Positions 23,785 through 34,908 of a stretch of DNA of 64,000 nucleotides are shown piece by piece. The stretch spans positions 30,726,678 through 30,790,677 of the forward strand of contig BTPG01000008.1 of assembly GCA_036245525.1 (NCBI GenBank). Reading direction: 5' to 3'. Position 1 is the first letter of the stretch. Each line of letters starts with the position of its first letter. This stretch comes from Semisulcospira habei (Eukaryota > Mollusca > Gastropoda > Semisulcospiridae). Under the pieces are notes generated by a model. It was not told where the DNA came from. It made no database searches and saw nothing but the letters and a program-made list of their open reading frames with translations. A program made the translations under genes and the position numbers.

Positions 23785-24900
23785 GCACAAGCCGGCAGTG
23801 GAAAACCTCTGGTACGTGTGCCTAGTCACATGGGTTGTGAAAAGAAGGGAAGAATATTTTTTACCTGAGGCAAGACAACATTTATAACCCCTTTGTTACG
23901 TGGTAGTCGTAGTCGTAGTATGATGCAATCACACCAGACACACTCACGTAGGGTTTTTGTAGAGAAACTTCACTCAGTTGCAACTCAGTCCTCACACGTG
24001 GAACAAAGTTGTAGACCACACTGGAGTAACAGTTCCAACAGTACTTTACTCTCACGATGCAATCTCAGCACAATGCATCCGCAAATGCATTCACACTTTG
24101 GTACACTATCTCTCTACAATGCATCCACAATTTTGATACACTGCGTCTCCCATACAATGCACGTATATCAGTATTTCCTAACACGCTCTTTGATACTACT
24201 ACATATTTCCAGAACAATCCGGCAAATTACACAACTCAACCAATCAGAGAAGAAAACGTAACAAAACTAATTAATATTCATTAAAAAGAACACTCTAGAT
24301 TTATCTAAAATCTTCCACTAACATATGGGCGAATTCTGTAAATGTTGCAAAATGTGTACTACAAAACTTTGACGTCATATTTGAGGTCACTAGAACGAAC
24401 GCGCCCTTTCCAGAACGTTCCAGGTTAAACGAAGTCGGACTCAGCAACAATTTAGCTAAATATGCAACATTCTAGCTACTCAACAAAAATCGATCGGAAT
24501 TCTACACTCATACGAAAGAAAATGAATCATACTAAAAAGGTACGTGATTCTTATCCAAAATAACTCAATTGAAAGAAAAAAAGAAGATGGTGGTGGAAAA
24601 CCCTTTAAAATAGAAACAATGAACGACGTTTCGGATCAAAGATCCTTCTTCAGGTGACATGGAAACAAACGTAGAACAGAAAAGAACACGAGAGAAAGAA
24701 AAGACGTCATCCTGTATAGTGAGAATTTAGAATGACGTAAAAAAGAAAAGAAAAAAAAAAAAACGAAAAAAAAAAAAAAAAAAACGAGAATGACGCAAAT
24801 ACACAAGCCCAAAACACGTAGCACAAAACTTACGTCGACATACATACACGTCACCGTATATATTCGCATTCCCTCGTGCCTGCTGCCGCTCACGTACATG

Positions 24901-25117
<217 letters not shown>

Positions 25118-25162
25118 AACGGTAGCATCCAGTATCAACAGTGAGGTCAAGTCTGGCACCAA

Positions 25163-25811
25163 CTACCCATCAGGCCAAGCATACATCCCTAGGGGCGAAT
25201 GTTCAAGCCGCGCGAAAAAGAATTCTGTCATTTTGCGGCGGATGAAGTGGGATGTATTTTGCCAAAGGATGCGTATGCTGAAATGTGTGAGGCTATGAGG
25301 AGGTTCGTTGAAATGACGTCCAACCTGGTTGTTGTATCCGAGGCGGATCGAACGAACATGCTCCTCGCAGCGTTCAGGGAGTGTACGGTATGTCTCCCCC
25401 ACATACAACATCTTTGGGCAGTGAGAACATGAGATGACATAGACAATATCCGATGACTGGCATGTGAATGATCGGTGGACATTGAAAGATGACAGGGGTC
25501 CGGTGATGACGGGAGATGTGTTGATGTACGGACATGCTTTGCAGTGTGGTTGCCTACAAGGGTGTGTGCCAGGTGGTAAGGTGTTGGATGCGCGAAGTGA
25601 ACTGTGAACAAGATGATCGCGTAGGTTAGTGTGACGTTTGTAAGCGAGCAGCGGAGCCTTCAGGAAAGATGTCTTTCAATACTGTGTCATTCTGATTGAT
25701 GTGGAAGTTTCTGAGGAGAATGTTTTTGATGGGGATGTTGTGAGGATGATACGTGATACATAGGACCGGCCGGTCACGTCTTCTGCAGCACTGTGAGGTT
25801 TCTCCCGCAAA
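25163..25811 (-). pseudogene. Penelope-like C-terminal (GIY-YIG endonuclease) fragment
   Basis: Penelope-like retroelements encode a reverse transcriptase followed by a GIY-YIG endonuclease used for insertion. This piece covers only the C-terminal ~210 residues. Visible in order: CITYHPHNIPIKNILLRN, KDIFPE, then after a one-step frame change near 25660 PLLAYKR, a Cys/His cluster CRQPHCKACPYI, CQSSDIVYVISCSHCPK, the catalytic LYVGETYRTLPERCEEH, HFN..PHSL and RRKMTEFFFARL, ending at a stop at 25163. The RT domain is absent through 5' truncation, not deletion. Inactive. Confidence 0.85.
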
Positions 25812-25962
25812 GCTCTCAACTGAACATTGGATCTTTCCTATGATCAACACACACATACCCTAAAAGAATAACACAACCACAAACGTAACACCCTTGTATC
25901 GGCGAATTTTAGCGGCAGTCAACGTATGCCATGGAGCAGATCGCTTAACGTGGAATTAGTGA

Positions 25963-26150
25963 GGTTACATTTACGCCGGAAGACTCCCGCACAACAACGA
26001 ACGAGAGCGGAGTCACGACTGATAACCAGATTCTTCCATAACTTGAGCAAAGACAACGCTCAAAACATCTCGGGGCTCATGAAGATCTATGCCTTTTGGA
26101 AATGTTTGGAGATTATGATCTGTCTAAGATTATGGTCCAAGCTAACTATG
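25963..26150 (+). mobile_element. MITE-J fragment with TH-A-like half core
   Basis: GGTTACATTTACGCCGG ... AACAACGAACGAGAGCGGAGT matches the left end of MITE-J at 40638. GGGGCTCATGAAGATCTATGCC at ~26070-26092 is one arm of the same hairpin core. The right end was not found past the TH-B at 26151. Confidence 0.5.
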
Positions 26151-26364
26151 TTAACTCATTTTACAACAGACACACCACCGGAAGATAAGGATCGACCATG
26201 ATAGTTCAAGGATGATGCCAGAATAGCTTGGCGCCTATGGGCGCCAAGCTATTCTGGCATCACCCTTGAACTATCACGGTCGATCTGTGTCCTGCACTGC
26301 AATGCAGTCTTCAGAGGACAACGGCAAAATTTAAAGATTTCGGTGTTGGGGTAGAATGAGTTAA
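26151..26364 (-). mobile_element. TH-B element, GATGATGCC subtype
   Basis: TTAA at 26151-26154 and 26361-26364. The long arms carry GATGCCAGAATAGC / GCTATTCTGGCATC around GGCGCCTATGGGCGCC. Terminus GGGGTAGAATGAGTTAA. Confidence 0.87.
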
Positions 26365-26503
26365 GCCCACTTAATCAAATTTCAAGTATAATATAATGTA
26401 ATATCCAACGTGCTTTCGCTCTCACTCAATGTTGCGTGTCGTTCGTTGCAAACGAAACTTCACTATTAACTGTGGCTAGGACGTCCAGCTAGTCTGTGAC
26501 ACG

Positions 26504-27063
26504 TTTAGGTCGTTTGACATCGGAGCGCACGATGTTTTTCGCAATCATCTCATCAAAGAGCCACTTTTCTATACCAATCTTAGAACACATTTCATTCAGT
26601 GACAGTTGGCCGAATACGATTGGCTTTTAAGAAACTCGAACAATCTGTTAGTTTTGCTGGTCGTACAAATTCGGATTTTTTTTTATTAAATGACTGAATT
26701 ATTTTACATCCCTAAATGAGCCCCGGATATATGCAGCCCAGTATATGAAAGATCCATTTTCTCGTGAACTGGCCTTGATTTCAAACCTGAAACAACACAG
26801 GCATACATGAAGTCTACATGCTTGATCTCGGTATTGAAATCTGCCATTTAGGGTATTGAAAATGTTTTTTTCTTGTCTTTTCACCATTTTTTTACGATTG
26901 TAGAGCAAACTCGACAAATCAGAGGAGTTCAGAAAAAAAATATTCCATATTAGGTCAACTGGCACTAAATGATATTTGTTCTTAAATAGCGGTACAGAAA
27001 AGTCTTCCTTTGCGGAGATATTTGTCCAAAACGTTGTGCGCCCTGATGACAAACGGCCTATAC
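26504..27063. mobile_element. MITE-N, copy 1 (~95-bp inverted ends)
   Basis: Left TTTAGGTCGTTTGACATCGG and right ATGACAAACGGCCTATA are the tips of ~95-bp inverted repeats that include CTTTTCTRTACC and GAACAAATATCATT. No coherent coding frame. A second copy is at 48922-49458. The TATAGG tip suggests a TA target, by inference. Confidence 0.75.
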
Positions 27064-27085
27064 AGAAAGCAAGCAGTAGCCCAGC

Positions 27086-27194
27086 CCCAGTGCGCAATGG
27101 CCATCGGGCCGATGTTGGCCGCAGTTGGCCCGCGCACGGCAGTGCGCGGGCCAACGGCGGCCGACGTCGGCCCGATGGCCTTTTGCGCACTGGG
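27086..27194. repeat. PAL-G palindrome, full form
   Basis: CCCAGTGCGCAATGGCCATC (27086) pairs with GATGGCCTTTTGCGCACTGGG (to 27194); the inside GGCCGCAGTTGGCCCGCGCAC pairs across GGCAGTGCG. 109 bp, over 70% GC. Confidence 0.8.
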
Positions 27195-27473
27195 ACACTG
27201 ACGCGCAAACCGCACGCCTGCAACGCTTTCGCATTGCAGTCGGACTCTCAGTGCACCAATAGGAACCCTGCAATCTGCAAGAAAGCAGAGAGAGAGAGAG
27301 AGAGATGCAGTAGTAAGCCAATGCTTTTGAAAGCCTACAACTTATGTGCGCAGCTGCCAACCTAACTTATTCGCGTATATAAATCTCTATTGTTGTCTTG
27401 AGTGCGGATGAAGTTATTTACGCATCTGCCAACTCCTGTCTCGACTGAAGCCGAACGCCGGCCCAGAAGCACC

Positions 27474-27527
27474 CACGCTGGTTGTCTCCTCATCAGCGGC
27501 AGCGAATCGAGGGAGACAGCCAGTGTG
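27474..27527. repeat. PAL-Q palindrome
   Basis: CACGCTGGTTGTCTCCTC pairs with GAGGGAGACAGCCAGTGTG. Relatives at 28617-28685 and, half-decayed, 35276-35337. Confidence 0.65.
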
Positions 27528-27639
27528 AGAAGCGCCCTCAACGTGAGGAACAACTGACGGCAATCTCGGTCATCAAGAACGTGGCGTGCATTCTCACGAA
27601 ATCCACATTAAAAAGGGGATAGTGAGGCGTGTAAAATGA

Positions 27640-27770
27640 AAGAAAGAAAGAAACAAACAAACAAATACCCCCCCTCCCCCCCAACAAAAAAACCCAACAA
27701 AACAAAACAAAACAAAATACAACAACAAAAAAACCCAACCACAAGAAATAACAAACAAACAAACACAAAA
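27640..27770. repeat. A/C-rich low-complexity tract
   Basis: AAAG, CAAA and AAAC runs with a C-run. The hydrophobic frames on the other strand are artefacts of this composition. Confidence 0.75.
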
Positions 27771-27789
27771 CACCCAAACAAACCAAATC

Positions 27790-28066
27790 TCAAGAATGAA
27801 AGAAACACGCTTAAAAAGGGAAAGTACGACACAGTTGTACAGCTGTGCTGTAGGATTCTTGTCCTTTTCTAAGCGTGCCCATGAGGATGTATACTGTGCG
27901 TATAGAATGTATAGAAAATCCCAACAAAGAAAGAAACACACTTAGAAAGGACAAGTACAACACAGTTGTTCAACTGTGTTATGTAGGAAATACAAAAAAT
28001 TTAAAAAAAGCTTTCTAAGCGTTTTTTGTTGTTGTTGTTGTTGTTGTTGTTTGCTTTGTTGGGATG
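27790..28066. mobile_element. Penelope-type 3' ends in inverted pairs
   Basis: GAAAGAAACACGCTTAAAAAGGG and CCTTTTCTAAGCGTGCCCATG (27797-27882), then CCCAACAAAGAAAGAAACAC ... TTTGCTTTGTTGGGAT (27921-28066). The units match the 3' tail motif at 32286-32530 and 62296. (GTT)n at ~28027-28050 lies inside. Confidence 0.5.
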
Positions 28067-28616
28067 TCCTACACATTCTTGTGGACCCCCTGCCCCTGCC
28101 GAGACCCATGACAATCTTGCAGGTAAAACACAAGAGCTGAGGGACTGACAAGAATGTGGTGGGAGGTGGGGACCGGGGGGGGGGGGGGGGGGGGGGGAGA
28201 GCGGGAAGAAGAAATTTTTGAAAGGAGAAGTAAAAAAAAAAAAAGATAGCGACAGGCGCTGGTGACGGCTGTTTTGAGGTTAAAAAAACTCCCCACCGCT
28301 TCCCGACCTGACCTTGGCTAACGAGGCCAACTTCCCAAAGCGATCTATCGGCACGCATTGACTGCAGTTTAAACAAGGGCGCGTGCCGAGTTGCTCGTGC
28401 TGTCAATTAGCAAAATCACCCATTGCTTTCACAAGCTAAAGAAACCAAACCAAAACAAAAAAATACAAAGGGCTCGTCCCCTCATGCCTGAAGCGGCAGA
28501 AATGTAAATAAACATGCAACAGTACAAAGGAGGTGATCCCAACTGGCAAAGAAAAGTAGATTTCCATGCGGCTGCGTGCGATCATGAAAATATGTGCCTC
28601 TTGCAGAAGTTGATTG
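28067..28616. other. No gene; poly-G tract
   Basis: A ~24-nt G-run at 28175-28198. A degraded TH-A right arm (ATGTGCCTCTTGCAG) at ~28592. Nothing else recognised. Confidence 0.4.
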
Positions 28617-28685
28617 CACACTGGTTGTCTCCCTCATTCGATAATGCTTATCACTTGTTGCGAATCGAGGGAGATAACCAGTGTG
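28617..28685. repeat. PAL-Q palindrome
   Basis: CACACTGGTTGTCTCCCTC pairs with GAGGGAGATAACCAGTGTG; inner ATTCG / CGAAT also pairs. Confidence 0.75.
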
Positions 28686-28745
28686 AGGCTGTGGGTGACT
28701 GAGCGAAATCGAGAATGAAAAAACAAATCCGTTCTCGATTTTTTT

Positions 28746-28777
<32 letters not shown>

Positions 28778-29155
28778 GTGATACATACACGCACACACAG
28801 ACACTTGAATAAACGGAACACAAAGAGAGGCAGAGAGAAACCCAGATGGGAAAATAAACTTCCTTTGTCCGACACAGTTCTTTAATTTCCCCCCCAGAAA
28901 GGTGGGTTGATTGTTTAGGTGTAGCGTGACGCCGTGCAAACAACAACTAGGGTTATAGATCTAAAGTTTATTTTAGCTTTAACCAGACATGTAACGTCGG
29001 CATTTTCTTCTGTCAGTATGTTAAAAGGACACTGACCAGAAACGAAGTTGGTGTGTGTTCTGATAGCCAGGACGAACACTAAAATGAGATTAAAAGCCAC
29101 ACTCAGTATTCGTCTCTATAATACACATACTATTACATGTAAAATAATATTAATG
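28686..29155. other. No gene; T-run then G-run
   Basis: T-run plus G-run at ~28738-28778; a short inverted GAGAATGAAAAAACAAATCCGTTCTC just before it. Otherwise nothing recognised. Confidence 0.4.
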
Positions 29156-29333
29156 TTAACCCCTTCACAGCCAGTGGTCGCAGACTGAGGTTTCTGATAT
29201 CTTCGTTAACTTCAACCCCAACGGGCCCAGGCCGTCCCAGGAACATGGATACAAAATGTTGTCAGCAAGAGGCATAGATCTTCATGAACCCCGCAACTGC
29301 GGGGGCTCATGAGGATCTATGCCTCTTGTATAT
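29156..29333 (+). mobile_element. TH-A element, right end missing
   Basis: Left TTAACCCCTTCACAGCCAGTGG, hairpin 29265-29328. Sequence after CCTCTTG changes to unrelated TATATGGCAATAC, so the right ~45 bp are lost. An interior TTAA (TTCGTTAACTTC) is intact. Confidence 0.78.
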
Positions 29334-29587
29334 GGCAATACAGTTTGTCTTCATCTTGATTTCTTGACCTTGACCGTGGTCATTGTTGTTGGCATGGCAG
29401 TCAAGAGGTCAATGGACACATCAATGTATCGAATTCGAGACCTGGACGGAACTGCTTTTGTCTCTTGTCGCAAGCATCACGCCTGGCAAGCATCGCTTTG
29501 TCATAAAACACGTTGAGCTGAGTTGTCTTGAACGGGTTCCGTTTCAAGTTATTTATTCATTATTCACCGCTTGCACGACTTAAATCT

Positions 29588-29793
29588 TTAACCCATATCA
29601 TTCGGAATACACCAGTGTGTGAAATAATTTTGACTAAAATAGTTCAAGGGTAGTGCCAGAATAACTTTTTCTGGCACCACCCTTGAACTAAAGCCATTGG
29701 TTTATACCCTTATCTGTAAGTACTATAATGTAGCTTGCATATGGCAGGGCACAAATTTGGAGCTTTTAGCCTCAGTATGATGATATGGGTTAA
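29588..29793 (-). mobile_element. TH-B element, ACACCAGTGTG subtype
   Basis: TTAA at 29588-29591 and 29790-29793; left CCCATATCATTCGGAATAC. The arms are shortened at the centre (AGAATAACTTTTTCTGG), so GGCGCC is gone. Close relative at 38134. Confidence 0.8.
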
Positions 29794-29931
29794 ATCGGGC
29801 AATGCCCTGCACGTTTGCCTTTCATCCGCAAAAGGTTCTCAGTGGCTGGCTTTTCAACAACAACGTACAACTCAGATTTAAACCCATTCGTGTCACCGTC
29901 GGTAGAACGTGGAGCGACACCTAAATGCGAG

Positions 29932-29985
29932 AGGCCTGCAATTGCGGGAGCTCATGAGCGAAGATGCGTTCCTCACCCTGGTAGC
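29932..29985. repeat. Degraded TH-A core
   Basis: GCGAGAGGCCTGCAATTGCGGGAGCTCATGAGCGAAGATGCG keeps the apex (GCAATTGCGGG) and part of the right arm only. Confidence 0.4.
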
Positions 29986-29996
29986 CTTTATGCTTT

Positions 29997-30210
29997 TTAC
30001 CAGTCAGTGCCGAGAAAATGTGAGCACAACCCAACTGCAAGAGGTATAGGTCTTCATGAGCCCCCCGCAGATGCGGGGGCTCGTGATGACCTATGCCTCT
30101 TGGTGACACCACTTTGAATCCAAGTTCCTGGGACATCTAGGCCTTTTGGGTCTTGGATTAACGAAAATTGAAGAAAGACAGTGTCCGTCAGCTGGCACTA
30201 AACGGGTTAA
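29997..30210 (-). mobile_element. TH-A element (CAGTGCC subtype)
   Basis: Left TTACCAGTCAGTGCCGAG, right GCTGGCACTAAACGGGTTAA (30207-30210), hairpin 30037-30102. The arms show TAGGTC / GACCTA where most copies have TAGATC / GATCTA. Confidence 0.8.
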
Positions 30211-30240
30211 GTAGACGATGTTGCCCTGCGTTGCACAAGA

Positions 30241-30429
30241 TGTACACATACCAAGGGGAATTACTCAGCGCTGGAAAGACAAACAGTTAGATCCCCTGCC
30301 TCCGCCAATCGCCAGCACAAAAAAAGAAGAAAAAAAAAAATACTCAAGTATAGAACAAGACGAGCATATACATCCCTTAGGGATGTGTGTCCGTCCAGCC
30401 CTGAGTAATTCCCCTTTGAATGTGTACAG
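30241..30429. mobile_element. Palindromic MITE-H (TGTACACAT ends)
   Basis: ~35-bp inverted ends: TGTACACATACCAAGGGG ... ACTCAGCGCTGGA and TCCAGCCCTGAGTAATTCC ... TGTGTACA. A partial copy of the left half, reversed, is at ~61757-61816. Confidence 0.7.
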
Positions 30430-30592
30430 TTCTACCACCGCTAGCCTCACCTAGCTGGTTTGTGAGTTGTACAAGTTGGTTTCAGAGAAATCATTTCTGA
30501 GCGCCGGCAGAGAAGAGGTTGAGCGAACTGTTCCAGGGCGATCTTTGATTGGTAGCGTTTGCCGATACGACAGATTTTCATTGTAGTTTTGC

Positions 30593-30808
30593 TTAACCTA
30601 TTACATCCTGAGGATGATTTGCAAAATTTGCTTATTGTCCTACGAAAGGCTACATTACAAGTGAATTAGGAGACAGATCAACTGTTTTAGTTCAAGGGTG
30701 GTGCCAGAATAGCTTTGCGCCTAAGGCGCCAAGCTATTCTGGCACCACCCGTGAACTATTGGTCAAATTTATTTAAAAGAATGGGTGTATCAGGACGAAA
30801 AGGGCTAA
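30593..30808 (+). mobile_element. TH-B element
   Basis: Left TTAACCTATTACATCCTG, right CAGGACGAAAAGGGCTAA (TTAA to CTAA). Long palindrome with centre TTTGCGCCTAAGGCGCCAAG. Confidence 0.8.
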
Positions 30809-31034
30809 ACTAAGACTTGTCAGAATCCATGGTAGTAGACACACGCAGCGGAGGTTTTCGACTGGCCCCTGCCGTACGAGTAATGGAAGAACTCTCTTGC
30901 GTACAAAAAAAAAAGAGAAGAACAGAAAAGCCTTTCACTTGAGGACATTTACATTTTTGTCTAGCATTATTGGAAGACATACTGAGAACATTTAAAAAGA
31001 AGACACACAATTTCCCCAAGAGGGATGAATAAGG

Positions 31035-31477
31035 CATTATTGTATTGCATTGTATTGTATTAGTTTATTGCATTGTATTGTATAAGTGTAATGTATTGTA
31101 TTGTATTAGTGTAATGTATTGTATTGTATTAGTGTATTGTATTGTATTGTATTGTATTAGTGTAATGTATTGTATTGTATTAGTGTATTGTATTGTATTA
31201 GTGTAATTATATTGTATTGTATATTAGTGTATTGTATTGTATTAGTGTAATGTAATGTATTGTATTGTGTATTGTATAATATTGTATTAGTGTAATTGTA
31301 TTGTATTGTATATTAGTGTATTGCATTGTATTAGTGTATTGTATTATATTGTATTAGGTTAATGTATTGTATTGTATTAGTGATTTATTATATTGTATTA
31401 GTGTAATGTTTTGTGTTGTACGCGTATTAGTGTATTGTATTGCATTAGTGTATTGCATTGTATTGCATTGTATTGTA
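31035..31477 (+). repeat. (ATTGT)n-based tandem array
   Basis: About 440 bp of TATTG pentamers with a higher-order TATTAGTGTAATG phrase every 20-45 bp. Confidence 0.92.
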
Positions 31478-31608
31478 TTAACCCTTTATGGTCTGGAGCA
31501 GGTACCTTTCACCCTTAACTTCTACTGACGACACCATTCGGCCAAATAGACGCGTAACTACGCATCTTTTCCGTCGAACGGTATCGTCAGAAGCAACCAA
31601 AGGGTTAA
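31478..31608. mobile_element. TH-C-like element in the ATTGT array edge
   Basis: TTAACCCTTTATGGTC (31478) and CAACCAAAGGGTTAA (to 31608). Inner CTGACGACACCATTCG pairs with CGAACGGTATCGTCAG. The left TTAA is formed by the last pentamer. Confidence 0.65.
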
Positions 31609-31783
31609 CGAAACACGTCGCTTCTTCGTTCTTTCGACAGCACGAGGCTATTGAAAGTTTAAGCCAGTGTAAGCACTTTACAGAGATATTTGTAGTTTTC
31701 CTTTTGCTGACAGATCATTTATCAAGACGTCCCTGACTGGTCGCTTCCTGTCCAAAGGGAAGCCAGCCGTACTTTACCCACTG

Positions 31784-31866
31784 CCCCACCTGACAGACCG
31801 CCGTGTTTTTTACATGACATAATGGAGTGCTGTCCCCTTAAGCTCACGACGGTCTGGCAGGTGTGG
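31784..31866. repeat. Solitary hairpin (CACCTG...CAGGTG)
   Basis: CCCACCTGACAGACCGCCGTG pairs with CACGACGGTCTGGCAGGTG around ~40 nt. No second copy in the window. Confidence 0.6.
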
Positions 31867-32285
31867 ACACTTAGATACTACCATCTGCAAGAGGTTCTTG
31901 CTTGGAAGGGATTAACCTATTTTGTTCCATTTCAGCTCGTGAGATTATCGCGGCTAAGCCATGAGACTGAGATTGTCGCGGCAGGCGCGGACTGAGATAG
32001 AGTAGTTGAGGTACCAGTATATGTCAGTTTGGCCAAGGTTGGGTCGATGTCAAGGCTGGGACCCAACAAGATGGCGTGCATTCGTAGGCCGGACACCTAT
32101 CGCCTTCCTTCGGTAGACTTGATCCTTGCCTTCTACATTGCGATGTGCACCAATAACAATGTCAGCTGCTAGGCCGGCTTTCGAGGACTGATTTTAGTTC
32201 TATTTCGCTTTCATCTGCTGAGCGGCGGTTAAATACGTACAGCAGCCATATTGTGCCATGGTCACGGAAGAGAGATCAGGGAAGA
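31867..32285. other. No recognisable gene
   Basis: GAGATTATCGCGGC and GAGATTGTCGCGGC form a short direct repeat (~31941, ~31970); nothing else. Confidence 0.4.
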
Positions 32286-32530
32286 ACCCAACGGAGAAAA
32301 AAGCACGCTTAGAAAAGACAGTTACAACACAACTTATTAATGTTTCGGGTAAATACCCTTCTTCAAAATATATCTGGTTGCCACATTCCTTCTTCGCTGA
32401 TAAGATAAGTAGCGACTGATCTCTATACTTGTTTGTCAGTTTTGAAGAAGGGTGTTTACTCGAAATATTAATAAAGTGTGTTGTACCTGGTCTTTCTAAG
32501 CATGTTTCTTTCTCCGTTGGATTCTTCTCT
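32286..32530. mobile_element. Head-to-head pair of Penelope-type 3' ends
   Basis: CCAACGGAGAAAAAAGCACG ... ACCCTTCTTCAAAA (32289-32369) is inverted at TTTTGAAGAAGGGTGTTTAC ... CTTTCTCCGTTGG (~32437-32521). The middle ~65 bp is not shared. Each arm ends with the same 3' tail as the 55-bp insert at 62296. Confidence 0.65.
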
Positions 32531-32649
32531 GCATTTTACAATTTTGGCAGTCACCTTTTTGGTCTGGATTGAAGAATGATCTGTAGGGTCACTTGTGGCT
32601 AGGTTAAATAGATAACTGCTTTAATTACTGGTTCAGTTGCTGCAGACGA

Positions 32650-32864
32650 TGAACCCGTGCAGTACCAGCTGACGCAGACCCTGTTTCTGTAATCTTCGTT
32701 AATTCAACTCCAGAAAACCCACTCTGTCCCAGGAACGTGGATTCAAAGTGGTGTCAGCAAGAGGCATAGATCCTCATGAGGCCCCGCATCTGCGGGGGTT
32801 CATGAGGATCTATACTTCTTGCAGTGGTGTAGTGTTCAGATTTTCTCCGCAGAGAACAGGTTAA
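32650..32864 (+). mobile_element. TH-A element (CAGTACC subtype)
   Basis: Left TGAACCCGTGCAGTACC, right CGCAGAGAACAGGTTAA (32861-32864), hairpin 32757-32822. It has the uninterrupted TTCGTTAATTCAACTCC interior that is the empty-site reference for the nested copy at 9889. Confidence 0.8.
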
Positions 32865-33104
32865 TAAACATAGCTTTTGCTGTTGCAGTTTCTTTCGAAC
32901 ATTTTTTTTTCTCAATCCATATGTTTATTTTATCTACTTATTCTAGCTTGCCTCCGCTTCAGAATCCCAGCTTGAATGAACTCTGCTGAACTAAGTGCTA
33001 AAGAATTCTAAGGGAATTTTCTTTAGAGTATTGACACATTTCAGTTGATAGGCAGCATGCATTTTTTGTTTAGCATCGCGGGTACGAGTATATTGACTTA
33101 ACGG

Positions 33105-33172
33105 CATTGCTTTGTGCTTTTGGACCTTACGGCCTAGAGACGTAAGGTTCAAATCCAGAGACCAGCAAACGC
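33105..33172. repeat. Degraded PAL-I palindrome
   Basis: TTGTGCTTTTGGACCTTACG and CGTAAGGTTCAAATCCAGAG pair at the inner TTGGACCTTACG; outer arms are decayed. Confidence 0.45.
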
Positions 33173-33314
33173 ATGAAGCCAAAGGCAAATCGTGAAAGAT
33201 GAATTGCCTTCAGAAATTCCCTTGTGCCACATAGGACATACCAATTTTGTACAGCAAAGAAACCCATTTACAGTCGAGCGCCTAAACCCAAATAACATTG
33301 TCAATCTGAGGACA

Positions 33315-33380
33315 GCAAGAGGTATAGATTCTCATGAGCCCCTGCGATAGCAGGAGCTCATGAGAATCTATGCCTCTTGC
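33315..33380. repeat. TH-A hairpin core without TTAA ends
   Basis: Perfectly paired GCAAGAGGTATAGATTCTC ... GAGAATCTATGCCTCTTGC with apex GAGCCCCTGCGATAGCAGGAGCTC. Both arms depart together from the consensus GATCCTC and CCCCCGC. No TH-A termini nearby. Confidence 0.75.
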
Positions 33381-33722
33381 AGATGGTCGGGTTGATACTC
33401 GACCCTTTTTGTGAAATATGCTATAAAACGCCCATCGATCACGGGATGCAAGAAGTGGGGCAATAAGAAAAGAAGATTAAGGCCGATGATCTATAACCTT
33501 CTTATTCGCTTTCCTTAAAGCGGTCGATCCCACAGTATCCTTCACCCACGGGAAACCCGCCCTCATAGCTAGCATTGCGCGAGCCTGGGCGCTCACATGC
33601 ACGTGTTAGCCGGTTGCATTTTTCTCAGTGCACCCACTGCTTCCGCCCTTAGTTCATTTCAACTCCTCTTTTTTAAACTCTTTCCTGCAACTGGAAGCAT
33701 ACTTTGATTTTTAATTCTGAAG
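33381..33722. other. No recognisable feature
   Basis: No frames or repeats recognised. Confidence 0.4.
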
Positions 33723-33806
33723 TCAATACAATACAATACAATACAATACAATACAATACAATACAATACAATACAATACAATACAATACAATACAATACA
33801 ATACAA
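33723..33806. repeat. (AATAC)n microsatellite
   Basis: About 16 perfect pentamers of AATAC. Confidence 0.97.
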
Positions 33807-34189
33807 TTACTTATTCATTTATTTTAAATGTTGTTAATAATGTTGTTTAGTGTTTTGTCAGTTAGTCTTAGGTAATGAGTAGGTGTCAAAGTTTGTAATA
33901 TTATATTACTCAATTTATATGGCAATATTATAAGATATTACAGTTTTTAGAATGTTTTAGTATATTTTGATCTTTATAGAATTTGGAATGTTTCAGTATT
34001 GAATAATATTTATTAATGTTTTTGTATTTAGAGTTTTAATAATGTGTTAATTTTAGTATTAGATGTCCTACAGATTTAGTGTATGAATATTGTATACACA
34101 TTTTATATTAGAATGTCTTGATAGTAATTAATGTTTATTGAATAATTTTTATTTTTAGTTTCCCCCGTCCACAAAACTGTAATTGCCCT
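33807..34189. other. AT-rich, no recognisable gene
   Basis: Very AT-rich, with repeated TTTAGTAT-like words; possibly LINE 3' UTR but not provable. Confidence 0.3.
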
Positions 34190-34270
34190 TTAATTCATTC
34201 GAGACATGCCGCCTACGGATACGCGGTGAACCGTCGCGTATCCGTAGGCGGCACGTCTCGAATGAGTTGA
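34190..34270. mobile_element. TH-D element, 81-bp near-perfect palindrome
   Basis: TTAATTCATTCGAGACATGC to GCACGTCTCGAATGAGTTGA; the arms continue to GGATACGCGG / CCGTCGCGTATCC. Practically all of the element is hairpin. Second copy at 40568. Confidence 0.85.
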
Positions 34271-34299
34271 GGGATAAATAACGTTTTTATGAATTGAAT

Positions 34300-34412
34300 T
34301 GAATACAATACAATACATTACAATACAATACAATACAACACAACAACACAACACAACACAACACAACACAATACAATAATACTTTGTTGTCCCCGAGGGG
34401 AAATTTTGTATT
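34300..34412 (-). mobile_element. LINE 3' tail with (ACAAT)n
   Basis: On the minus strand CCCCTCGGGGACAACAAAGT then ATTATTGTATTGTGTTG-type repeats: a short hairpin followed by a simple tail, as seen in CR1/L2-like LINE 3' ends (family knowledge). It truncates the left side of the next TH-A. Confidence 0.5.
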
Positions 34413-34583
34413 ATATCTTTCAACGGCCAAAATCCATAACCCTCCAATGAACATGGACACAAATTGGTTTCAGCAAGAGGTACAGATTCTCATGAGCCCC
34501 CGCAACTGCGGGGGCTCATGAGGATCTGTACCTCTTGCAGTTTGATGGTGTTCAACTTTTTTTCTGGGCAGTGAAAGGGGTTA
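34413..34583 (+). mobile_element. TH-A element, left side truncated
   Basis: Hairpin 34473-34538, right end GGGCAGTGAAAGGGGTTAC. The arms carry GGTACAGATTC / GATCTGTACC in place of GGCATAGATC / GATCTATGCC, changed together. Confidence 0.75.
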
Positions 34584-34689
34584 CATCAGAAGACCTGCAT
34601 GTTCTTGCTGTCTAAACTCTATAGACGGACAGCGGTGCTTTTGTCTGGAGCAGAAAGTGGCTTATTCTAGTCCGGCACCAGCTGCGGAA

Positions 34690-34908
34690 TTAACCTTCAC
34701 TGCCAGTGGACGCAGATTCCAAAATGTGAAACCTGTAACTTCAACAGCCAAGATCCCAAGCCGTCAAAGAAACGTGGATAGAAAGTAGGTTTTAGCAAGT
34801 GGCATCGATCCTCATGAGCCCCCGCAACTGCGGGGGCTCATGCGGATCTATACCTCTTGCCTGTTGGGTGGCGCCTGATTTAATATTTCTCGGCAGTGAC
34901 GGGGTTAA
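34690..34908 (+). mobile_element. TH-A element
   Basis: TTAA at 34690-34693 and 34905-34908; ends TTAACCTTCACTGCCAGTGG and CGGCAGTGACGGGGTTAA. Hairpin 34795-34860 with a few mismatches. Confidence 0.85.
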